NCBI GenBank assembly: GCA_963677325.2
Contig: CAXXGM010000015.1
Span: 23,485 to 87,484 of the forward strand
Direction of reading: 5' to 3'
DNA: 64,000 nucleotides
Source: G963677325 sp963677325
GTDB taxonomy: Bacteria; Bacteroidota; Bacteroidia; Bacteroidales; Prolixibacteraceae
The position numbers and the translations under genes are program-made. The notes beneath the pieces are model-generated. The model was not told the origin of the DNA. It ran no database searches and saw only the letters and a list, made by a program, of their open reading frames with translations. Positions within the stretch are counted from its first letter, which is position 1. Every line of letters starts with the position of its first letter. Shown here piece by piece: positions 17,112-25,562 of this stretch.

Positions 17112-18628
17112 TGTGCTGCGGGTTTTTCGGTGGTTGCTGTATTTTGAAGACGCTGGCTGGCGGTGGTTTCCTGTTGTTTGGCAGGAATGTCGATCCAGAA
17201 GCCAAGTTTGATGCCGTTTTCTTTTGCATGAGGGAAATTAAGGGATATGGCCCGGTTGATTTCTTTCATGATGTGGAATTCATCCAGCGTGATGGAGGCC
17301 ACATAAATGAGATAATTGTAGTAAACATCGGATCCTGACTTGCTGATGACTCCATCGTTTTCGACATTGGTAATGCTGGAGCTGATTCCTTTACCGGCGA
17401 GGATCACCTGATCGGCCCGTTTATCGAGGCTTATCACGGATTCGAAGTATTCTTTGAATTTTCCGGGGAACTCTTCAAATTTCCATCCGTCTTCACCCCA
17501 TTTGGTAGTCGCATAGAGTTTGCCCTGGTTCTTTCCTTCGCCGGTCATCAAAAGGGTGATCCGGCGGAGCTCGGAGGTGATCAGCTCGTCCATCATGGCT
17601 TCGTAGAAACGGAAAGGCTTGCCAGCATCATCAATCAGCTTTACACCACGGTATTCGGACTGAAGAGGTGTATCGCTGTCGCCCATCAGGTTCTCGGAAC
17701 AGATGTTTTCGAGGATGCCTTTTTGGGCCTGATACCAGGTGCCGGGAATGATGACATGGACATGGGCATTGAGGGCATTTTTCAGGTATGAATTGAGATA
17801 ACGAGGCGACAGGTTGGAGGCCTTGATCCATTCGTACAGACCTTTGAACCAGTCGTTGAAGGCATAGACCCATTTGGAGAATGTTTTATCGGTGTTGAAG
17901 GCAATGGATACCGGAAATTTTAAAGGAGCGGATGGATCGAAACGGTTAAACACTTCGTATTCGTAAGCGGATGGGTTGAGCCAGTCGCCAATGATCACGT
18001 ATTTGCAATCGGCATTTTTTATGCGTTTGCGCAGGTTGTTTTCGGTGGTTGCCAGGCGAGCCTCGTCGGATCCTACGTACGTGAGGGCATCAATGGGAAT
18101 TCCTGAGCCTAAGCGTCGGGATTTATTGAATTCGTATTTTGATACGCAGGTTTTTACATGGTAGTAATCATTGGCCAGATTACGGATGTAATCCCAGTAA
18201 TGATTGAATCCACGCGATTCCCATGATTCCAACCATGAGTTAATCGCAGAATCGTAAGTCGGGATCCTGATGCGGCGCTTACTGCCCTGAACATCTTCCA
18301 CCTTTTCGTAGTAGAGACGGGGACCTTTGCCAAAGAGGAAGCGGATCTGCTTCTCGATGACTTCAGGAAGCAGCTTGTTTTCGCTGATGGTGGAGAAAAC
18401 TTCCTGCGGATAGAGGTTGTGACCTTCGCCCCACATCGGAACGGTGTATCCACCCAGCTGCATGGTCATCCGATCGGATGCATAGCGATGATAGATGGTT
18501 TGATATTCCCTGAGGCGGAGATCTTCGCGCTCGGATACTCCCTGAATTTCGAATGTCATGATTCCAGCGCCTTTGGGAGCTAAGGCATATCCACGATTAC
18601 CGTTTATGTCAACTTTAACATTTTCCAT
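17108..18628 (-). CDS. Phage portal protein
   Basis: The 506-residue product looks like a portal of Bacteroidota phages: an N-terminal segment with GGYTVPMWGEGHNLYP, then VIEKQIRFLFGKGPRLYYE, SWESRGFNHYWDYIR and a clip/stem region with IKASNLSPRYLNSYLKNALN, ending in a Gln/Thr-rich tail. Length is normal for the family. It overlaps the DUF6712-like gene by 4 bp and the upstream 105-residue gene by 1 bp. Terminase large subunit lies just upstream, as expected for a packaging module. Confidence 0.8.
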   Translation of the reverse strand: MENVKVDINGNRGYALAPKGAGIMTFEIQGVSEREDLRLREYQTIYHRYASDRMTMQLGGYTVPMWGEGHNLYPQEVFSTISENKLLPEVIEKQIRFLFGKGPRLYYEKVEDVQGSKRRIRIPTYDSAINSWLESWESRGFNHYWDYIRNLANDYYHVKTCVSKYEFNKSRRLGSGIPIDALTYVGSDEARLATTENNLRKRIKNADCKYVIIGDWLNPSAYEYEVFNRFDPSAPLKFPVSIAFNTDKTFSKWVYAFNDWFKGLYEWIKASNLSPRYLNSYLKNALNAHVHVIIPGTWYQAQKGILENICSENLMGDSDTPLQSEYRGVKLIDDAGKPFRFYEAMMDELITSELRRITLLMTGEGKNQGKLYATTKWGEDGWKFEEFPGKFKEYFESVISLDKRADQVILAGKGISSSITNVENDGVISKSGSDVYYNYLIYVASITLDEFHIMKEINRAISLNFPHAKENGIKLGFWIDIPAKQQETTASQRLQNTATTEKPAAQ

Positions 18629-18945
18629 TATTCAAACCATTTAATTTTTAACCATTCGCCGGAAGGCGGGAAAGAAACATATCGTATTAATTTTTTAAAG
18701 CATTGTTTTGGCTCGTCGGTGTCGAGATCTTCGAGATAGAGGTAATGATCGGAGGGAACATCGAGAACTTCGTCGCGCATTGAGGGACGCAGACGGCAGC
18801 GCTCAATTTTACGGACCTGACCGGCAGCGCCTGTTTTGAGATTGCAGGTTAAAAACATGATTCCAAAGGATGCGTTTGGAACCTTCTTTAGCATGCGCAT
18901 TCGATCGATAGCCTCCGGACCGGATATGGTTTTTGTATTGTTCAT
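18628..18945 (-). CDS. Small phage protein between terminase and portal genes
   Basis: The 105-residue product contains GIMFLTCNLKTGAAGQVRKIE and ends FPPSGEWLKIKWFE. A small protein of this type often lies between terL and portal genes in Bacteroidota prophages; its function is unknown to me. It shares one base with the portal gene start. Confidence 0.6.
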   Translation of the reverse strand: MNNTKTISGPEAIDRMRMLKKVPNASFGIMFLTCNLKTGAAGQVRKIERCRLRPSMRDEVLDVPSDHYLYLEDLDTDEPKQCFKKLIRYVSFPPSGEWLKIKWFE

Positions 18946-18985
18946 GATGTAAAGAGAATAAAAGATGCGCGCGAGTAAAAGGACA

Positions 18986-20707
18986 TTAAGCGCCGAATGT
19001 ACTGCCCATCCCGTTCGGCTTTCCGAGATCGCTGTCGGGAAGGAGTTGCTTGTATTCTCCCCAAAGAAGATACATGAAGGAGGTGAAGATCTGAGTGGAG
19101 TACAGGACCTGATCTTTGTATTCCAATTCCTTTTCGCTGGATTTGTCGAGAAGAATTTTGCCTTCGTGGCGCTTAAGCGGTGAATGATTGATGCTGCTGA
19201 TCAATTCTTCGCATTCGTTACGACAGATGAGTATTTCGTCACGCTTTGCGGTATAAGTCTTTTCATCCTTTTTGCTGAAGAGAAGTTGAAGCAACCTGTA
19301 GTGCTGACTGTAAAAGATGACAGGCTGGCCCAGACTCATGAGGTGAACCCGCCAATTACGCTTTTCGAGGGCTTTTTTTAGCAGAATGGCGTCGGTATCG
19401 CTCACATCACCGGATAGGGCGTAATAATCGCGGTATTTTGGATCGCGCTGATTGGCGGCACGGTCGTGGTGAAGGAATAATTCCTTACGGCGATGGGATT
19501 TAAAGAAATCGTCTATTTTTTGAGCCAATTCATCGTGCTGGTCCGGATGAATAACCCAGAAGTTTTTAATGGCACGGAATTCTCTTTTTATTTTGTTGCG
19601 CTGGGCAAAGGTGATGCTGGAGAAAGGCCCGGGATCGTAGCCGGCATATAAAGGCTGATTTGAATCGCAGTGTTTAAGGTTGCGACTGGTTTCTTCCAGT
19701 TTTTGATCGGCTGAATAGTTATCGATGAGATTGTAGGTATAGCTGTCATCGAAGATGTGCTGTTTGCCAAATTTACCGACAAACATGTCTTTTACGCGGT
19801 TTTTACGGACCGCAAAAATGGAGGTATTGAGGATATCCTGGTCTTTAATGGATTTGATCTGGTTTTCGATGTAATCGATGCCAAGGATCTTAAGGTTGGA
19901 GAAAGAGGAAGCCCGGGCGTAAAATGTTTCTCCACGGCGAAAATCTGATAGTCTTTGTGCCCAACGAGCTATGAACGAACTAAGACGCTCCATATTTTTT
20001 ACATCGAAGGCTTTGGAGGCGATTTCAAGTTCTGCAAGGCGAAGATCCAATTCATAAGCCATTTCAGCAATGCAGTTCATCAAATCAGGATCCATGTTCT
20101 TTTCGTACTCAAGAAACCAATCCTCGTCTGTTTCAAAGTTTGGGGTGGAAGAAAAACCTGTTATGCCCATGAAGTAATGAGAATGGCCGAATTTGGAACG
20201 ATCGGCACGCAGGGCAGGGATTATCCGCTCGATGAATTTTTCTTTTTGGATTTTGATCATTTCATCCATGAGAAGATGGGCGGCATTTTTACCGAGCATG
20301 GATTCAGGACGATCGCAGGAGACAAATTGAACTACGGTACCAGTATGAAATGAGATGGTATGCTTCCAGTTATCGACATAGGTGCTGCACTTATTGAAAT
20401 GCTTCGGGGGCTCTTTTCCAACCTCGTAATAAAAACCTCGTTCGTAGTTTTCCTGCAGGTAATCCATGAGGCCAGCCAGGATGTTATCAAAAATGCTTTT
20501 GTAGGTGGCAGCTCCGAGGACGAGCGTGGATCCAGGCATATCGTTCTGAATGCGATCGAGACGAGGCGAAAGGATGTGAGTCGTTTTTCCGGATCCACGG
20601 CCAAGCTCACCATAAAGGAAAGTCGGATCCATTAATTTCATCACAATCTGGGCTACGGACAGGTAGTTTTGATTGAAGATCTCATCATTTATTTTGTATG
20701 TCTTCAT
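18986..20707 (-). CDS. terL: Terminase large subunit
   Basis: The 573-residue product has the ATPase and nuclease parts of a DNA-packaging motor: Walker A GELGRGSGKTT (33-43), Walker B HLLMDEM (144-150), and the first acidic residue of the RNase H-like nuclease in LYAGYDPGP (353-361, Asp358). Later acidic motifs probably lie near 430-450. Size is standard. The gene overlaps the small terminase candidate by 4 bp. It is translated after the capsid and methyltransferase genes, an unusual order. Confidence 0.93.
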   Translation of the reverse strand: MKTYKINDEIFNQNYLSVAQIVMKLMDPTFLYGELGRGSGKTTHILSPRLDRIQNDMPGSTLVLGAATYKSIFDNILAGLMDYLQENYERGFYYEVGKEPPKHFNKCSTYVDNWKHTISFHTGTVVQFVSCDRPESMLGKNAAHLLMDEMIKIQKEKFIERIIPALRADRSKFGHSHYFMGITGFSSTPNFETDEDWFLEYEKNMDPDLMNCIAEMAYELDLRLAELEIASKAFDVKNMERLSSFIARWAQRLSDFRRGETFYARASSFSNLKILGIDYIENQIKSIKDQDILNTSIFAVRKNRVKDMFVGKFGKQHIFDDSYTYNLIDNYSADQKLEETSRNLKHCDSNQPLYAGYDPGPFSSITFAQRNKIKREFRAIKNFWVIHPDQHDELAQKIDDFFKSHRRKELFLHHDRAANQRDPKYRDYYALSGDVSDTDAILLKKALEKRNWRVHLMSLGQPVIFYSQHYRLLQLLFSKKDEKTYTAKRDEILICRNECEELISSINHSPLKRHEGKILLDKSSEKELEYKDQVLYSTQIFTSFMYLLWGEYKQLLPDSDLGKPNGMGSTFGA

Positions 20708-21318
20708 TTTACTTCCTCCACATCCTGAATGTTTAATTCCATTTCAACTTCAGATATGAGGCGCTTTTTCTCCGAATCAGGAATATCCCTTTTATTGATG
20801 ATATCAACTGCCTTGCGGTATGCACCCAAAAGACCCTGTTTCTTTACACCCATGCGCTCAAGCTCCATGTCGGCGGATACCAACTGAGGTTTGAATTTCT
20901 TCATGGACGGATCGATCGTATTTGAGGAAGCTTCTATCCTGTAGGCACGAGCTCTTTCATGACAAATTCTTGCTTCTTTAAAATCATGAGCTATAAGATT
21001 AACCTCCATAAGCTTCATCATCTGATCAGCAAAATATATATTCCAGGCTTCGGAGGTTACGGTGCAATCAGAATTGAAGTAATTGATGGCATCGTAAACA
21101 CGCTGCTTGCAGGTGTGGATGGAAAGATCAGGATATGATTTTTGGAGAGTTTTGGCACACTCGGTTATTGAATGAATGCGACGATTGAGATTGGAGGCCT
21201 CGTTGACCTGGAGAATGTACTGAGCCAACGACTCGGGAATGCCGACTTTTTTAGCATCACGAATCTCGAGGAACCGTTCAACCACTTCAGGAGATAACTT
21301 GTTAAGATGTTCGATCAT
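20704..21318 (-). CDS. Probable small terminase subunit
   Basis: The 204-residue helical protein overlaps terL by 4 bp. It has the segment IHTCKQRVYDAINYFN, which could be the DNA-recognition helix region, and an acidic C-terminus (VEMELNIQDVEEVK). Position and size fit TerS, but no signature motif makes it certain. It also overlaps the next upstream gene by 4 bp. Confidence 0.6.
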   Translation of the reverse strand: MIEHLNKLSPEVVERFLEIRDAKKVGIPESLAQYILQVNEASNLNRRIHSITECAKTLQKSYPDLSIHTCKQRVYDAINYFNSDCTVTSEAWNIYFADQMMKLMEVNLIAHDFKEARICHERARAYRIEASSNTIDPSMKKFKPQLVSADMELERMGVKKQGLLGAYRKAVDIINKRDIPDSEKKRLISEVEMELNIQDVEEVK

Positions 21319-21617
21319 ACGCCAAAACGTTCTAAAATGGTGTCATTAACTTTGTTCTTATGCAGCCTGTCAAAAAGAGATTGATTGGCTGTAATATCAT
21401 GGCCTTTGACTGATTTGTCAAATAATTCTTTGTCCATGCTGTATTCACCGGTTGTTTTTCCTTTGTGATAGGCCAAATAAACAGGGCTATTCTGATCCAG
21501 TAAATCAGTTTTGAATTGATTTGGATCTTCCGGATCTATCAAATAAATGATTCTATCAGCAGAGTAGCCGAGAATTCCGAACGAGCGGACTTTATCTAAA
21601 AATTCAGGAGAATACAT
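21315..21617 (-). CDS. Small protein upstream of the terminase genes
   Basis: The 100-residue product MYSPEFLDKVRSFGILGYSADRI... is related by eye to the 123-residue protein at 11558-11929. The common layout is a helix-rich segment ending DRII.LI, a YLAYHKGKTTGEYSMD-like block and an ILERFG tail. It lies between the methyltransferase and the terS candidate with 4-bp overlap to terS. A role in packaging initiation or DNA binding is plausible but not shown. Confidence 0.6.
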   Translation of the reverse strand: MYSPEFLDKVRSFGILGYSADRIIYLIDPEDPNQFKTDLLDQNSPVYLAYHKGKTTGEYSMDKELFDKSVKGHDITANQSLFDRLHKNKVNDTILERFGV

Positions 21618-22925
21618 TTAAATGAATTGATTTAGTTGATCAGAGGTCATTATTTCGCCATTCCTTTTTATCGAAACAGATCTTCCATATTGCTTCATGA
21701 AACGCAAGTACCGTTTTATAGATAAGTCCACATATTTCGGATCCATCTCACAGCAATAGCATTTACGATTAGTTTGCTCTGACGCAACGATTGTTGTGCC
21801 GGACCCGACAAACGTATCAAGGATGATCTGAGCGTAATCACTGCAATCGATTATTGCATCGGCAACGAGTTTGACAGGCTTGACGGTTGGATGGTCTTCC
21901 AGAGATTCACGTTCTTTATTGCCAACGGAATTCATTCCGCTGTATTCCCATACATTGGTTCTATAACGTCCGGTTTCTCCAAGGCCGAAATTATTAGTGT
22001 GCTTTGCCTTTCCGTTTTTATAAACGAATATTAATTCATGCTGAGACCGGTAGAATGATCCCATTCCTCCATTATCTTTTTTCCAGATGATTAAGTTCTT
22101 TGGTTCAGTATAAATTTTCCCGGCATTCGTTAATTCATTCACATGCTTCCAGTCCATGCATACAAAATGAATAGATCCATTCTTTGAGCATTTGATCAGG
22201 TTAAGGAATACATCTTCAAGAAACCTGGTAAAACGGCTCTTGTTCATCTCTCCAGATGCCATCTTGAACTCTTCATGCTTAATTTTACCCAGCCCTACAA
22301 TGTCTTTTACTCTTACATTATATGGTGGATCTGTAAAGATCATGTCTGCTGACTTACCATTCATCAGTCGGGCCAACTCAATGTAATCAGTGCTATCAGC
22401 ACATATAAGACGATGGTCATTTAGTTCATATAGATCACCTAATTGTGAGATTGGAATAGCAGGAGGCTCTTCATTAAAGTCATCTTCAATGATTGGCTTT
22501 TGCTCTATCTTTCTATTCTCAATCATTTCAGTTGATTGAAGGCTTACATCGAAAGACGGTAGATCTATTATGTCTTTATAGATATCAGCAAAGTGTGCCT
22601 CAAGCTTAGGGAGATCCCATTCACCTGCATGGGTATTAGCAATAAGGTTATATTCTTTAACTTCATCTTCCGTAAGCATACGATCAGGTACACGGACATC
22701 GATTGATTCATTCTCGCGTCCCGTTTCAAATAAAGCCTCCCATCTTCTTTGTCCTGCGATGATATGATTGTCTAAGTTTATGACGGGTATCTCTACGAGA
22801 TTAAACTTATTTAGGCTAACCCTTAACTTATCCTGCTTAGCTTCATTGCGCTTCCTTGGATTGTAATCTAAAGGAATTAGATTCTTAACTATTCTTTCTT
22901 CTGTGCTCCAATTCAATTTATTCAT
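21618..22925 (-). CDS. ParB-like/DNA methyltransferase fusion, beta class
   Basis: The 435-residue product joins an N-terminal ParB/Srx nuclease-like domain (HIIAGQRRW at 54-62) to an amino-group DNA methyltransferase: catalytic motif TDPPYN (198-203) comes before the AdoMet motif TFVGSGTT (371-378), the beta order used by N6-adenine and N4-cytosine enzymes. Such fusions are common in phages, where they methylate phage DNA against host restriction. The target site cannot be read from the sequence. It lies directly upstream of the packaging genes. Confidence 0.9.
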   Translation of the reverse strand: MNKLNWSTEERIVKNLIPLDYNPRKRNEAKQDKLRVSLNKFNLVEIPVINLDNHIIAGQRRWEALFETGRENESIDVRVPDRMLTEDEVKEYNLIANTHAGEWDLPKLEAHFADIYKDIIDLPSFDVSLQSTEMIENRKIEQKPIIEDDFNEEPPAIPISQLGDLYELNDHRLICADSTDYIELARLMNGKSADMIFTDPPYNVRVKDIVGLGKIKHEEFKMASGEMNKSRFTRFLEDVFLNLIKCSKNGSIHFVCMDWKHVNELTNAGKIYTEPKNLIIWKKDNGGMGSFYRSQHELIFVYKNGKAKHTNNFGLGETGRYRTNVWEYSGMNSVGNKERESLEDHPTVKPVKLVADAIIDCSDYAQIILDTFVGSGTTIVASEQTNRKCYCCEMDPKYVDLSIKRYLRFMKQYGRSVSIKRNGEIMTSDQLNQFI

Positions 22926-23275
22926 GATGATTGTTTAGATGCATCGAAACTATTCCCTTTGACGATGATGTGAAAGGACGTTTTAGTATTCGAATGTTTA
23001 ATGAATTTCTTTCAATGAAATTATTTAGAATCTTTTTTAAAACATTCCAATCTCTGAAAGTCACGGAAGCTGTGAGGCGCCGTCATATAACCCCTCTTCC
23101 CATCTCGATGCATTTCAATCAACTTTCCCAGTGGAACGGAAAGTGACCTTATAGACAAATTAGAGTTTTAAAGCAATGATTTTTAAGTATTTGACACTCA
23201 TTTTGTTAGCTATGTTATTAATATCAAACGGGATAAATTGAGAGTATTTTATTAAAAATCGAGTAATTTAAGAGC
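22926..23275. other. Gene-free stretch between the methyltransferase and a 139-residue gene
   Basis: No convincing gene is seen. The minus strand contains a short open frame (roughly 23145-23010) reading KLIEMHRDGKRGYMTAPHSF... without a good start, which could be a decayed coding remnant. The rest is AT-rich. Promoters for the methyltransferase gene probably lie near 22930-23000. Confidence 0.5.
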
Positions 23276-23302
23276 ATAAAAAAAGCCCTTGCGGGGCTTA
23301 TT
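23276..23302 (-). terminator. Rho-independent terminator
   Basis: AAGCCC (23283-23288) pairs with GGGCTT (23294-23299), and a long A-run precedes it on the plus strand. It would end the minus-strand transcript after the gene at 23298-23717, just past its stop codon. Confidence 0.75.
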
Positions 23303-23717
23303 TAGAAATTATTGTGGTGATTATTTTTTTACGAAGCTGGGAGCGGGCGAGATTGTCCTGCCAACTTTGAAGCTCATCGGGTGATTTGAATTTGTTGGTG
23401 CGGATTTTGCTTTCTATACGGCGGATGTTTTGAGTGATATTTGCCGCCTCTGTGATGAATGCGTCCGGATCGGATTGCTTTAACTGGAAAAGTTCGGAGA
23501 GCTGCTCGTTATAGAAACGGCGCTCCTGAGTGAAAGGATGGACAAAGGCAAATACGCGGTGATCGTTGTAAGAGACGAGTTCGGAGTGGGCCTGCTGATT
23601 GCGGATGTCGTTGGTGACCATTTCGGGGGAGAGCTCGGGATGGTCATCCAGTAAAACGTCAATCTCCTGCATGCGATGGTATGTTTTGATACGATCATCA
23701 TACAGGAGAATGCACAT
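23298..23717 (-). CDS. Hypothetical phage protein
   Basis: The 139-residue product has a helical, charged character (MCILLYDDRIKTYHRMQEI..., IRRIESKIRTNKFKS), with no membrane segment. The family is unknown to me. It lies at the 3' end of the capsid transcript, with a terminator right after it. Confidence 0.5.
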   Translation of the reverse strand: MCILLYDDRIKTYHRMQEIDVLLDDHPELSPEMVTNDIRNQQAHSELVSYNDHRVFAFVHPFTQERRFYNEQLSELFQLKQSDPDAFITEAANITQNIRRIESKIRTNKFKSPDELQSWQDNLARSQLRKKIITTIISK

Positions 23718-23749
23718 TTGGATCTCAGGATCCGAATTGTTATCCCAAT

Positions 23750-24481
23750 TTATTTGGGGGAACTCTTCTTGTTTGAGCCTTTTTTTTTATCGTCAGCTTT
23801 GGGAGCCGCTTTGGCCGGTTGCTTTGGCGCCGGGGTTTTAACTTGCTTGGGCAGGACGGGCGGGTCAAGCGGGTCAGGCTGGACGGGCGGAGTTTTGGCT
23901 TCGCTTTTTTCGGGCTTGGCTAAGTTTTGAGCGATGGTATCAAGTAGATCCCGGACATCTTCGTCTGAGCCGGATGCCATTTGCTTAATTTCTTCTTCGG
24001 AGAAATCAGCAATGTTTAAACCAGCGGCAACGATCATGGATTTTAGCTCCTCAAATCTTTGATCGACCTTATTTTTAACGATGTTGTCAATAATGTATTG
24101 AATCTCTTCATCGGTTTTGAGCCTTCCATCTTCGGGACCAGTGGCAATTTGGATTAATTGGTCTTCGGTGAAGTCATCTGTATTCAAACCGGATTCGATT
24201 ATCAGATCTTTAATCTCCGCTATTTTTGCACCCAGCGTGATATCATCTGCGCATTTTTTTAAATCAAGACGGGCATTGAGAATATCGGATGCGGGGACTT
24301 TGTCGAGGAGGATGAAGAGCATCTGAGAGTCGAGGCGGGCAAAGGAGAATTGATTGGCTTTGGCGAGCTGAGTATTGAGGGCGTGATGGGGGAAATGTTT
24401 TTTGAATGTTTCGAGGTCCTTGTGGAAGTGCTGGGCTCCCTGGTGACGGACGGTGAAATCGTTTTTTTCTGTGAATTTCAT
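23750..24481 (-). CDS. Phage structural protein with internal duplication and Pro-rich tail
   Basis: The 243-residue product contains two related helical units, IKDLIIESGLNTDDFTEDQL and LKSMIVAAGLNIADFSEEEI, each followed by an acidic helix. The last 60 residues are Lys/Pro/Ala-rich, with PPVQPDPLDPPVLPKQ encoded by GACTGG/GGGCAGG-type repeat sequence (about 23845-23892). It follows the putative tail tube gene. Function unknown; a chaperone or tail-assembly role would fit the position. Confidence 0.5.
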   Translation of the reverse strand: MKFTEKNDFTVRHQGAQHFHKDLETFKKHFPHHALNTQLAKANQFSFARLDSQMLFILLDKVPASDILNARLDLKKCADDITLGAKIAEIKDLIIESGLNTDDFTEDQLIQIATGPEDGRLKTDEEIQYIIDNIVKNKVDQRFEELKSMIVAAGLNIADFSEEEIKQMASGSDEDVRDLLDTIAQNLAKPEKSEAKTPPVQPDPLDPPVLPKQVKTPAPKQPAKAAPKADDKKKGSNKKSSPK

Positions 24482-24499
24482 AAAATGAGTTTTTAGATT

Positions 24500-24602
24500 A
24501 AAATTGAAAGCAGGACAGGCATGTCGGGCGGGACTGGTAAGACAAGCAGGTCAGGTAAGGACTGGCAGGTCGGGCAGGACTGGCAGGACATGCGGGTTTA
24601 AG
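24500..24602. repeat. GGCAGGACTGG-type dispersed repeat
   Basis: About 100 bp of AGGACTGGCAGG, GGCATGTCGGG and related words separates two genes. The same words occur at 32576-32610 and, in coding sequence, at 23845-23892. Confidence 0.7.
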
Positions 24603-24657
24603 GAAAAGGGCGATCTTCGGGCGGGAGCCTTCGGATCGCCCAGGGGCCAAGGGTGTA

Positions 24658-25464
24658 TTATGCACGGAAAACTTCGTAGAAGGCGTAAGCGCCTGCACCA
24701 GTTTTAGTGATCTGGAAGAATATGCGGTTTCCATTAGCTGCGCTAAAGGTTACCCCATTTTTCAGGATGAACTTAGCCGAAGAGGCAATGGAGGTCGGGT
24801 TGTTAACACCGGCTCCAACGAGCTCGATGATACGGCCCACATCACCATCAGCCACTGCAGTAATATCGCTGAGTGCTTTTGCTGCAGCATTGTCAGTCAT
24901 GGTGTACTGAGTTTTGGCTGTAAGGGCAAAAGTAGTGGCCTCGGCCAGCTCGATCACTTCGGGAGTATCGCGGGGGATATCGCCATCGTAGAACCAGAAA
25001 GGCTCGGGACATTCGCCACCTTCTAAGGAAAGTGCGATGCCGGAGATACCGCCGTTAAGATCACCCACAGAGGTGAATTTCACTTTTAAGCCACCGGAGC
25101 AAGGAGAGCCACCAATGAACTTCTGTCCATCGGAACAACGCTCCCATACCGCGATTACATCTTCGCCAAGGTTTTTGTATAACCAGTCGAGAGAGGCTTT
25201 GGATATTCCCTCCAAAATTGGAGTAAGAACCAGTTTGCCAGTGTAAGGAGATTCTCCCGGTTTGGCATTTGGTTTTATGGAGTTGATCTGGCAGTCGATG
25301 TATTTGAATGTTTTCCCCGCAAGGAGAACATTAGCGCTGATGGTAGCCTGAACGGCTGCCGGAAAGCTATCCACATCCACGTCAGCAAGTAGGGCGAGGA
25401 ATAACCTGAATTTCAGGTTGCCATGCCGTGTGTTTTTATCGGAAACAGGAAGATCGAAGATCAT
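24658..25464 (-). CDS. Probable major tail tube protein
   Basis: The 268-residue product is beta-rich and has no signal. It starts MIFDLPVSDKNTRHGNLKF, contains GKTFKYIDCQINSIKPNAK, LIVTPILEG-like LVLTPILEG and, at the C-terminus, an Ig-like domain ending RIFFQITKTGAGAYAFY. Its position just after the capsid gene and the two-domain build (core plus Ig-like end) fit a major tail protein. Another virion protein cannot be excluded. Confidence 0.55.
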   Translation of the reverse strand: MIFDLPVSDKNTRHGNLKFRLFLALLADVDVDSFPAAVQATISANVLLAGKTFKYIDCQINSIKPNAKPGESPYTGKLVLTPILEGISKASLDWLYKNLGEDVIAVWERCSDGQKFIGGSPCSGGLKVKFTSVGDLNGGISGIALSLEGGECPEPFWFYDGDIPRDTPEVIELAEATTFALTAKTQYTMTDNAAAKALSDITAVADGDVGRIIELVGAGVNNPTSIASSAKFILKNGVTFSAANGNRIFFQITKTGAGAYAFYEVFRA

Positions 25465-25470
25465 AGTTAC

Positions 25471-25520
25471 AAATTTTCACGAATTATTAACGAATTACAC
25501 GAAATGAATTACACAAGACT
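25471..25520. repeat. ACACGAATT-type dispersed repeat
   Basis: A degenerate copy (TTCACGAATTATTAACGAATT, ACACGAAATGAATTACAC) lies between the capsid gene and the next downstream gene, next to a hairpin. Confidence 0.65.
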
Positions 25521-25554
25521 CACCGACGGGGTTTGAAACCACCGTCGGGGAGTC
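25517..25554 (-). terminator. Strong hairpin after the capsid gene
   Basis: GACTC-A-CCGACGG pairs with CCGTCGG-G-GAGTC around an A/T loop. There is no long U-run, so it could be an attenuator or mRNA-stabilising element rather than a full terminator. Confidence 0.5.
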
Positions 25555-25562
25555 ATTGATAT

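Noticed and set aside
22931..23146. 71-residue plus-strand frame in the methyltransferase gap
   Set aside because: No start context or family pattern; the minus strand has an equally weak short frame.
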